From Siphonodentalium dalli (lineage: Eukaryota > Mollusca > Scaphopoda > Gadilida > Siphonodentaliidae), in NCBI GenBank assembly GCA_032622095.1, contig CP136064.1, positions 170,632,310-170,696,309 on the forward strand: a stretch of 64,000 bases of DNA, given 5' to 3'. Both the position numbers and the translations under genes were made by a program. The notes beneath the pieces are model-generated. The model ran no database searches. It saw only the letters and a program-made list of their open reading frames with translations, and was not told the origin of the DNA. Positions 54,323 to 63,430 of the stretch are shown here, in pieces; positions within the stretch are counted from its first letter, which is position 1, and every line of letters begins with the position of its first letter.

Positions 54323-55528
54323 AATTTTGTTCGCCTAGACAAATGATATGTATATAATCTAAGATATGTGGATATGATTATTCCTATATTAAATACTTAA
54401 TGTGAATGTGAAGAGATTTCTGAGTATCTTGTCAGGCTATTAAAGTGCTTAAAGGTGGATTATCTCTTCTGCAACATTATCTATATAGTTTCTTTGGTAG
54501 GGTATAATAAATATTACTTGAAGACCACTGTCCGGAAATGTGTCTATTAATTAATAATGATTTTATTCTTTTTGGTATAACATAACTCTTTTCCATTCAA
54601 TAATGGTCCCTGATATTCACGACTGTCTTTTTTTATTTGCATTTATTGGTTAATTTAAGTATAGAAAATAGGTATATAATATGTATCTAGGACTTATCTA
54701 CTTTATTCGCAATTAATATTACAATAAATACAAAACTTTTGGAGACAGTTTGCAGCTCACATTCGTTCAGAGCACCACACTGGAGGCCTCTATCTAAAAG
54801 TTCTATATATAGAAAAAATAAGTGTCCCATTAATTGATACTTTATTTAGAACACTATAATAAAATAAAATCAACAATAATAGATAGAATTATTTACCGGG
54901 CAGGGATTTCAAACTCATACCTATTATTTCACACCCAGGAAACTATCTAAAATGTGCTATTTAAAGAGATAATCCATCTTTAAAATGTAAACATACATAG
55001 TGCAGTGTTGTGTATAAATGACTTACTCAGATGAATTGCATGGTTTTTGCAGATGAGGCATTTGAAGTGTCTTTGAATTTTTGTTGTCATGGGCATCTAA
55101 AACGACAGCTGTCGCTTTCTGTGAAATTACATTGCTATTCACACAGCGATCTGTGGCAAAAATCGTGATTGTACATTACATGTACTAGAATTATTTCTTT
55201 ATCAGAAATATCTTGCTTGACCATGCTTATTTACTTAATATGTGACAATGACTATATTTGTTACTCGGTATTGGTTATTCATGCAATTCTTTATACAAGC
55301 ACATCGCTTGTCTGTATGGGTTTCATTATGACCCCGCTGAATAAATTTTGTTTAATGAAACCAGTTAAGACATCATGACATGCCTCATGCCATCATTACG
55401 TCATTGGATTGCAGGCCAAAATCCAGACAAGACAAGATTCATCTCCAGGCAACTTATTTCGACTCACTAGACTAGACCATATGCAGACAATCTTCAATTA
55501 CTCCAGACATTCACACCGGTACCATATA

Positions 55529-55742
55529 CAGTAATGCTCTAAGTAAGCGACTTCTTAACCACAGCAGAATTATGGGTAAGTTTTCAGGATTTAGTCGGAA
55601 ATATGGCTTGTTGCCATTCATTGGAAAGGCTCTCCCCGAGAGCTTTCCGATGAATGGCAACAAGCCATATTTCCGACTAAATCCTGAAAACTTACCCATA
55701 ATTCTGCTGTGGTTAAGAAGTCGCTTACTTAGAGCATTACTG
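55529..55742. mobile_element. TA-flanked palindromic MITE, family 1
   Basis: 214 bp, CAGTAATGCTC to GAGCATTACTG, TA on both sides; arms almost exact, and they share private changes (AAGCGACTTC/GAAGTCGCTT). Confidence 0.85.
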
Positions 55743-56000
55743 TATGTATAAATCCTCCTTTCTATTTAAGTACATGTATGTACTCAACGAAGTGCCTCTG
55801 TTGAAGTCTAAACTGAAGCTACAAGCATTTGCATTACCACGCATTAATTAGACCTATTAAAATAGGTTCATGGCACGATTCTTCCTGAGGTTCTTTCCCT
55901 TTATAACATTGTATCGGAATTTGTCTATATGCCATGCATATTAACATATTATGACTATCATGCTTGAGATAAAGGGGCATTCTTCACTGTCTTATTTCAG

Positions 56001-56219
56001 ATGATCATTTGTATGGTCTGTAGTAAAGTCTACAGAAATAAAGATAGCTACAACAGACATAAACGCCAACACCAGCAGTGGGACTTCAAGTGCGCAATTT
56101 GTGACAAACTGTTTTATAGGCGAGACCACTGGAACCTTCACATGAAGGGGAAACACGGCGTAGTAGATCCCCACATGCATATGTCCAGAGGAGGTGATAG
56201 AGGACAAGAATTTCCATAG
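56001..56219 (+). CDS. ZF exon 28: two C2H2 fingers (RxD type)
   Basis: Phase-0 island after acceptor CTTATTTCAG (AG 55999-56000), stop TAG 56217-56219, 72 aa. The first codon is ATG, as in exons 20 and 29. Finger 1 is C4,C7,H20,H24; finger 2 is C31,C34,H47,H52 (H-x4-H). Linker Q-Q-W-D-F-K. Helix residues -1/2/3/6: F1 N/D/S/R; F2 R/D/H/L. It is nearly identical in layout to exon 29; finger-1 helices are the same at the four contact positions. Confidence 0.86.
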   Translation: MIICMVCSKVYRNKDSYNRHKRQHQQWDFKCAICDKLFYRRDHWNLHMKGKHGVVDPHMHMSRGGDRGQEFP

Positions 56220-56799
56220 GCAGACTCGATCAATCATCAACATAATCATATTGGTCAATTATCTACCTTGTTCCAAGCACTTTTTGTACCCAATATAAAA
56301 TAACTCTGTTTAACAGAACATGTTTGCCTGAAGGTGTCATCCCCAACTGTCTTATATATCGTTATTTGGTGGAGTTACCAGTTACTTGCCAATGGCACAT
56401 GGTCGATTATTCTATCATCCATTGAAATCGCTATTAGATTAGCTGTAAGTGCATGGATTTCCTCCACCACTAAATCTGGCTATGTCTGATATGGCCTTAG
56501 TTAAATGTAAATGACATTAAAACCCAATCAATCAATCAACCCACCATCTTATATGCTATAATTGGGTAATTTTTAAGAGAGAAACACAATTGGCATAACC
56601 CTGATTAACTGGTTCACAGGATACATACACCCTTAAACCTGGACATTCCAATCAGAAGCTATGAACTTAAAAATATTTCAGCAGACATTTGATGCCAAAA
56701 TTAAAATAATGTAAATGATGGCAACTTCCGAATGGCAAAAGGATGCAACACTGGGCAAGAATTTCCATCATTATGAGTCTATCATGTTCCTTTATACCC

Positions 56800-57056
56800 T
56801 TTCTTTACTGAATGGATTCTCCCATTCAGTTATAAAAGTATACATCAGAATAGTCGACTATTCATCTCCAGGAATGTTCAGGAAATATAAGCAGACAACA
56901 GACAGCAAACAAGTAATCCTATGCAGAAGGATTCATATATATTGGTGGGAAATGTTCAGATGATATGACCTATGGCAGTTCGTTGACATTACAATCTGAA
57001 CATTTTCTAAGGGAACTACTCGTCAATGTTTGAGTAAATATTAAAGAAAGGGTTTA
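56800..57056. mobile_element. family 4 element, reverse orientation
   Basis: Starts 'accctttctttactgaatgg', passes 'cattcagttataaaagtata', 'ggtgggaaatgttcagatg', 'gggaactactcgtcaatg' and ends 'attaaagaaagggttta'. The terminal inverted repeats 'ccctttctttac' and 'aaagaaaggg' are visible. Confidence 0.65.
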
Positions 57057-57113
57057 GCTTCTTTTTATTATTAGAATATTTTGCACCCAATTAATATAAA
57101 ATAACCCTGTTAA

Positions 57114-57495
57114 CCCTTTACCCAACAGAACGGCCCTGTGCCAATGCATTCTCTTATATATGCGAGTCGACCATAGGTAGCCTCGCATATATAAGAGAAT
57201 GCATTGGCTGAACACATTAAAAATTATAAAATTGTTAAAGAATGTAAGAAAAAATGGTAAAAAAAGTTTTTTTTTAGGCCAATGCATTCTCTTATATATG
57301 CGAGGCGACCTATGGTCGACTCGCATATATAAGAGAATGCATTGGCACAGGGCATAACTGTAACTATCACAATGTGGTCAAGGAGCCGGTTCCAATGATA
57401 TCCATATTTGTATGGTTCTATTGAGACAGACCGAAGATATTTTAGGCTGTTGAAGCTTTATTTGGCCGGTTTTGGCCGGTTTGTTGGGTAAAGGG
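57114..57495. mobile_element. TTAA-flanked family 3 MITE, intact
   Basis: 382 bp with TTAA at 57110-57113 and 57496-57499. Terminal inverted repeats CCCTTTACCCAACA and TGTTGGGTAAAGGG are exact. Two strong hairpins on 'gccaatgcattctcttatat' arms, spaced by an AT-rich stretch. CCCTTT ends at TTAA match piggyBac-type elements. Confidence 0.8.
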
Positions 57496-58204
57496 TTAAT
57501 GAAAAACCCTTTACTGGTTTGCGAGTTTTAGGTGATTTTTGGAACTCATGCACTGTTAAATGAACTGAAGTTGTAAACTGTAAAGACATTGCAGGGTTCA
57601 TTCTGGCCCAAAATTTCCTTTTTATTTTATTTTATTTTTCAATAAATAATTTTGATACTTTCATTCGAAAATGAGAACTCACTTAACAAAACTTCTGCCA
57701 AATGAAAGTCATTTTTGCCAAATGTGATTTATTTTTCCTTTTGATAACTTAGACTAGCAGCAGCGCGAACCCTGTGCGTTGAACCTTCCACATGATATAT
57801 ATCGTATGCCTTGTATTTTATTTTGGTGCAGCATGTGGTGTATTAATGTGGACCAGCAAAGTTATTGAGTTGACTGGGATTCAAAATTTGAATATTTGTT
57901 CAATCAAATCAGTAAAATAGTGATGGAAACAGGTGACTAATTAACTCTTTTTCTCTCTTTATCTCTGGAAACGATCCTCAGGTTAACTCTTATAACATCT
58001 GTGAGACCATCAAGATTACGGCTTATATTGTTATGGAGGCTTCCTGGGTGACTTGAGATTCAGATTTAATGAAACCAGATTTATAGACCGGAAAGGGGTG
58101 GAACATCTTTTATGCATCCACCTGGCCCATTAAACTCTAACCAGCATGGGGTGGAGAATCACTGGGTGACTGGGATTCAGACCAGGGTTCAAATGGGGTC
58201 TTAA

Positions 58205-58597
58205 CCCTTTAACCAACAGAAGGGCCCTGTGCCAATGCATTCTCTTATATATGCGAGTCGACCATAGGTCGCCTCGCATATATAAGAGAATGCATTGGCT
58301 TAACACATTAAAAATTATAAAATTGTTAAAGAATGTAAGAAAAAATGGTAAAAAGTGTTAAAAAAAGATTTTTGTTTAGGCCAATGCATTCTCTTATATA
58401 TGCGAGGCGACCTATGGTCGACTCGCATATATAAGAGAATGCATTGGCACAGGGCATAACTGTAACTATCACAATGTGGTCAAGGAGCCGGTTCCAATGA
58501 TATCCATATTTGTATGGTTCTATTGAGACAGACCGAAGATATTTTAGGCTGTTGAAGCTTTATTTGGCCGGTTTTGGCCGGTTTGTTGGGTAAAGGG
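58205..58597. mobile_element. TTAA-flanked family 3 MITE, intact
   Basis: 393 bp, TTAA at 58201-58204 and 58598-58601. Nearly the same sequence and orientation as 57114-57495, differing by a few substitutions and a short insertion in the AT-rich middle. Confidence 0.8.
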
Positions 58598-58754
58598 TTA
58601 ATGTTGGAAGCCCCTATTAGAGCATCTGATCTAAATCTGACTATTACCTTCGTATCTGCTTTCTGTTAGCATGTGCTGTTGTGTCGTACAGTTCTCACAA
58701 TATTAACATGGGTATTGACATGTCGTAAAAGAGTGCTTCACTGTCTTGTTTCAG

Positions 58755-58928
58755 ATGATCATGTGTAGGGTGTGTAGGAAGGTCTACAAAAACAGAGATA
58801 GCTACAACAGGCATAAACGTCAGCACCGACAATGGGACTTTCTTTGCCACATATGCAACAAACCGTTCTACAGGCGAGATGCCTGGAATGTTCACATGAA
58901 GTCGAAACATGGTATTGGACCCGAGTGA
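58755..58928 (+). CDS. ZF exon 29: two C2H2 fingers (RxD type)
   Basis: Phase-0 island after acceptor CTTGTTTCAG (AG 58753-58754), stop TGA 58926-58928, 57 aa, starting M-I-M-C. Finger 1 is C4,C7,H20,H24; finger 2 is C31,C34,H47,H52. Linker R-Q-W-D-F-L. Helix residues -1/2/3/6: F1 N/D/S/R; F2 R/D/A/V. It is the closest sibling of exon 28, even in the intron just upstream ('ttcactgtctt-tttcag' shared), so the duplicated unit included the acceptor region. Confidence 0.86.
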   Translation: MIMCRVCRKVYKNRDSYNRHKRQHRQWDFLCHICNKPFYRRDAWNVHMKSKHGIGPE

Positions 58929-59500
58929 TACTTAGCCAAACAATTTTGGTTGAGTCACCGACGAGGAAATTACCTCTATTAAACATGTGCTCACATTTAT
59001 CCAATTTAGCCCGATTAAACTAAATTTATAACTCGTTTAACTAAATATATTCTCCCGCCAGTTATAAAAGTATAATTTTGAATGGTCTAAGTGATGACCA
59101 AGTAATAAAAAATAAATTACCTATTAATGCAGACAAAATATCGTAGTCAAATTCAAATGCATTAGCATGAAAAAAGTGTTCAATGCAAGCGCATAGCCGT
59201 GAAATCACATACCAAATATGACTACGACTACATGTATGAAGCGCGCGGGTGTAGTGTCACCATTTCACAGATGAACTCTTCATGAAATAGGGGTATAGCT
59301 CAATCAGAAGGCGGGAAAGTCATGTGAGATACAAAATAGTTTAATAGTACATGTATTGTACATTATGAATCTCACTTGAAACAGAAATTCTATTGACGAT
59401 AGTTATTTAAAGGAATTCAAAAATATTTGTTTCTTTATATTATTTTCTCCCACTATGAACCTGACCAATATGGGCTACATGTATTTTCGTCTTTTTCTAG

Positions 59501-59653
59501 AAGTGTGGAAGGATGTACTCAAATCGGAGAAGCTACAACCGACACATACAGCAGCACAAACAGTGGCAGTACGAGTGCCCAATCTGCTATAGGAAATTCT
59601 ATAGAAGTGATGGCCTCGCCAATCATATGAAGTGTCATGGTGACAAACCTTGA
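59501..59653 (+). CDS. ZF exon 30: one intact C2H2 finger, first finger lacking a cysteine
   Basis: Island after acceptor CTTTTTCTAG (AG 59499-59500), phase 0, stop TGA 59651-59653, 50 aa. It begins K-C-G-R-M-Y, so only the second cysteine of finger 1 (C2) is present; H15 and H19 follow normally. The frame is closed upstream by the TAG of the acceptor, so the missing cysteine cannot be encoded here. Finger 2 is intact: C26,C29,H42,H46, helix R/D/G/N at -1/2/3/6. Linker K-Q-W-Q-Y-E. It is either a working exon with one finger or an exon on the way to loss. Three AATAAA motifs follow at 59675, 59713 and 59730. Confidence 0.7.
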   Translation, partial: KCGRMYSNRRSYNRHIQQHKQWQYECPICYRKFYRSDGLANHMKCHGDKP

Positions 59654-59659
59654 ATTAAA

Positions 59660-59755
59660 TGGTCCATCATGGTCAATAAATCAAGCCTGGAAATATCTGG
59701 TCCATCATGGTCAATAAATCAAGCCTTGAAATAAATGCTCCATCATGGTCAACAA
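59660..59755 (+). repeat. 38 bp tandem repeat carrying poly(A) signals
   Basis: About 2.5 copies of a 38 bp unit beginning 'ggtccatcatggtcaataaa'. The first two copies each contain AATAAA, and a third AATAAA arises at 59730-59735. The repeat starts 7 bp after the exon 30 stop codon. Confidence 0.8.
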
Positions 59756-60682
59756 AACGACAGACAGTCTAGTTGATTTGTGCTGGTTATAATAATTTTG
59801 TGTCTGTCAAATAAGTTTTCATGAAGTATTTGCTATGTGTTACGGGATGTTCGTAGTCCACCAAATATAAAATAACCTCATTCCCGATAAGTCTGCTTAG
59901 ATGAACTGCGATTGGATAAAAAAGAAATGTGCGATCTTGTTTGTTTTCTTTCTTGGATACACAAGCAACACAGAAGCAAATACAATTTTATATCTTGCAC
60001 AAACGTAATAGGCAAAAAATATCAGCATTTAGTATCTGCATAAGAGATAAATCGAAACCGGTCATAATGACAGGCACAAACAATCATGCATTGTCAATAG
60101 GATATTTTGGCCGGTTATTGACCATGACTGGATGCTTTAATATTTGCCTGACTTGATGGTCATTGGCAGGTTGAATGAAACCTTACAAAAATTGCATCAT
60201 GTCTGGCTCAAATCATTTTCACTTGTCATTGTGACAGAACCTGATTTAAAGTGATGTTTAATATGTACTTTAATATTAACCTTCATAATATGACATATGC
60301 TATTAACAGAGCTTAGAACAGATAAAATGGATATTATATATAAAAAATTAGCCACCAAGATTGCCACAGTTTAGAAAAAAACATACTATCTAAAATTTCA
60401 TCCGTTGGACTTTGTGGTGCACTGGGGTCGCTTCCACGCTTCTGGTTAGTCACTGATCCAGGTGAGTGACATCGGTTCAATTATGTTTTGTCTTCATGCT
60501 CTGGAAAGGAATGATGATGGCTCAAAATTTGGGGTATATACCAGCATATACGTTTACTTAAATCTTGTTATTGAGTTAACATTTTATTCTGAAATAACAG
60601 GTCTTGAGTGTAGATATTTCGCTTGGACTAATAAACAAATTCGATATCGGAACTATTAATATTTGATGAACAGGATTGTTAA

Positions 60683-60920
60683 CCCTTTTATGATGTGAGC
60701 TATGCTGTTGTTGCATTAAAGATCCTGTGCCAGTGTATTCTCTTATATATGCGAGGCTCCCTATAAGAGTATGCATTGGATTACAAGGTCAAGGTAAACA
60801 TTGTTTGGCCATTGTATTCTCTTGTATATGTGAGGCTTCCTATGGGAGACTTGCATACATAAGAGAATGCATTGGCACAGGGTTTTTCGTAAATTTCACG
60901 ATGCTCCAGTCATGGTAGGG
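60683..60920. mobile_element. TTAA-flanked family 3 MITE
   Basis: TTAA at 60679-60682 and 60921-60924; left CCCTTTTATGATG, right CAGTCATGGTAGGG. Two hairpin blocks, the first partly deleted. Confidence 0.7.
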
Positions 60921-61173
60921 TTAACAATCACTTTAACAGAAGATCAAATGTGATAGATTGGATGCCTGTATGCAGATGAAATAATAACTGGAACACGGAG
61001 CACATAAATTTCACTCAGTCTGAGTACTTTTGAATGTTCCTTAATATGCTTTCATGGAGTTCCTTTCAATGCACATTCAAACATAATGCTTACTCTAACA
61101 GAAAGAAATTGCAATGGAGTTATTCTCAAAGCGTAATTTGCATATACTGTTCTGTTGTCTTTCTAAACCTTAA

Positions 61174-61409
61174 CCTTGAATGGAGCTTCTTGCAATTTTG
61201 TGAAAACCCTGTGCCAATGCATTCTCTTATATATGTGAGACTCCCATAGGGAGCCTCGCATATATAAGAGAATTAATTGGCCTAACATTATTTACCTTGA
61301 TCTTGTAAGCCAGTGCATTCTCTTATATATCAAAGGCTGCCTATGGGACACTCGCATATTTAAGAGAATGTACTGGCACAGGACCAGTGCAGCTCCAGTC
61401 ATGAAAGGG
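61174..61409. mobile_element. family 3 MITE
   Basis: TTAA at 61170-61173; the right side reads TTGA after AAAGGG. Both hairpin blocks on 'tctcttatatat' arms are present. It is followed directly by a family-4 element. Confidence 0.7.
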
Positions 61410-61416
61410 TTGACTA

Positions 61417-61612
61417 ACTCTTTACCAAATACTCATTGACGAGTAGTTTCCTTAGGAAACATTTTCCACCAATGAATAGGAATACTTCTGCACTTGTATT
61501 AACGTCCGCTTATATTTCCTGAACATCCCTCTTGATGCATGCACAAATTATAGACTATTCCAATGTATACTTTTTTAAGTGAATGGGAGAATCCATTATG
61601 TAAAGAAGGGTT
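61417..61612. mobile_element. family 4 element, internally shortened
   Basis: 'ctctttaccaaatactcattgacg', 'agtttccttaggaaa', 'ccaccaatgaatagg', 'aacatccctcttgatg', 'attccaatgtatac', 'gggagaatccatta', 'taaagaagggttt'. Confidence 0.6.
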
Positions 61613-62705
61613 TATAACAGATCCGTAGATGCTGGTGTTAAATCTCTAAGACATCTCAGTCAATTCCCTTTGTTAATATCCCCATCGGTATGAACATATT
61701 GTTATTATATCTTTCCATTTTTCTTCAGCAAAAAAACTGGAGAAACCATTTATATGCTAAAGAATGTCATAAAGCTGTCCGTATTTTTGTATGAAGTAGA
61801 CCTGTAACCTTTGCAGTAGGGCTTTAATGATTCATTGTGAATTCAAGAATTCAATTTATCATGATACACTTTAAAACAAGAGGTGTGTCATATCGCGTCA
61901 TGTGTATCATGTGTAAAAGTGCAAAGCCTGCAATGTTCTCTCAAGTTCACATGTTGATTATGTAATTGACTCATCTAGCTAACTATTAAATTTTTTTTTT
62001 AAATTAACTTTAAAATCTCCAGTAATAAAGATATTGGTTCTGATAATTCAGGTGGTAAATTATTTAATAAGAACACTAATTTTGCCTATTGTGTTATGTA
62101 TCAAACTGTTGATCATATATCATGATTCGTATTGTGTCATGACCAAGTGTATTGTTACAGCCCTACTTTGTAGAGTTTATAAATATAGCTCATAATATCT
62201 TATCTTATCTGTTTGAATAAATAATTGACCTGCGGACAATGTTTCTTCATCATTCTTGCTAGTAAAGGTGATCGGGGTATTGTCACAAGCACCAATCATA
62301 TTCATTGCCAGCTGTTCAAATCGATAAGAAGTGTAACCAGCTTTTTACAGGTGATCACATTCGTAACTAGATTTTCAAATTCCATTGTTTTATGATGCGA
62401 CATATGACGTCATCACGTTCGCGACTAAATTATTGATGTCATTCTCCAAAAATGTGTTAATTTATTAAGTTATAGGAATGGAACTTGAGCAATTTCCCAA
62501 CATTGATTGAAAATCGTAGGTATATAAAGGATAAACTTAATATTTAATTTATTTTCTTCCCTTATGAAAGTTGTTTTTAGCTCAACTTTACTTTTTTATT
62601 CATCTACTCAAGGATGTGATCAGCCTAACTTGTCTCATTCATTAGGCCTACCACATCAATTTGAAAAGCTGGCTACGAATATAATCGCCCTTGAGTAGCT
62701 AGCTA

Positions 62706-62918
62706 CAGTAATGCCCTAAGTAATCGACTCCTTGACCACAGCAGAATTATGGGTAACTTTTCAGGATTTAGTCGGAAATATGGCTTGTTGCCATTCATCG
62801 GAAAGCTCTCGGGGAGAGCTTTCCGATGAATGGCAACAAGCCATATTTCCGACTAAATCCTGAAAAGTTACCCACAATTCAGCTCTGGTTAACGAGTCGA
62901 TTACTTAGGGCATTGATG
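62706..62918. mobile_element. TA-flanked palindromic MITE, family 1
   Basis: 213 bp, CAGTAATGCCC to GGGCATTGATG with TA (part of TAGCTA) on both sides; arms meet at 'ctcggggagag'. Confidence 0.85.
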
Positions 62919-63334
62919 TAGCTACACTTGTGACCAATTTGAAAAGCTGGCTACGAATATGATTGATGCCTTGTGACAGCGTTAGTAAACAGACTGGATG
63001 ACATTAAATGAGATCAGTTTGATGATCAGAATGTGTTTTCACATTCAATATCTAGAAAAATATGAATATTCATGTTTCACTTCAATAATCATCATTTTCA
63101 AACATATATTGAGTTCAAATCAATACTTGATCCAAAAATATTAATGATAAACAATGTAGATGCAATGCATTCAAGCGAATATTGAAAATCAACTATTGAT
63201 TGAAAAATTTACATCAAAAGTTCGGATTGATGACTATTGAAGAGAAACATGACCTCGACTGTTGATATGGCTAATATGGAATTTGAAATAATTCTTATAA
63301 GATAAGTGATGGATTGAAAACCTCAGATACATAT

Positions 63335-63430
63335 ACCGATTTAATGCCCCTAAATTACTATTTCTTTAGCTTCGGGGGTAGAAATTATTTTATTTGAGTC
63401 CACGAACTCACCAAAGCTCAGTTATCATAT
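63335..63430. mobile_element. family 5 fragment
   Basis: 'gatttaatgcccctaaatta', 'tatttctttagcttcggggg', 'tttgagtccacgaa' and 'caaagctcag' match an arm of the inverted repeat at 6170-6570. Confidence 0.55.

Larger units (their letters stand above)
52931..56000. other. 3 kb spacer with MITEs
   Basis: Holds family-1 copies (53129-53371, 53478-53533, 55529-55742), a family-3 copy (53613-53862) and a family-4 copy (about 54113-54322). The rest is AT-rich with no gene. Confidence 0.5.
56220..58754. other. spacer with family 4 and two family 3 elements
   Basis: Contains a family-4 element (about 56800-57056) and two very similar TTAA elements (57114-57495 and 58205-58597). No gene seen. Confidence 0.5.

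Noticed and set aside
59427-59630. 67-residue frame over ZF exon 30
   Set aside because: Different frame, serine/threonine-rich by chance, no cysteine-histidine pattern.
13627-62918. CRISPR-like reading of the repeated palindromes
   Set aside because: Copies are kilobases apart with TA duplications and no regular spacers; the setting is eukaryotic.
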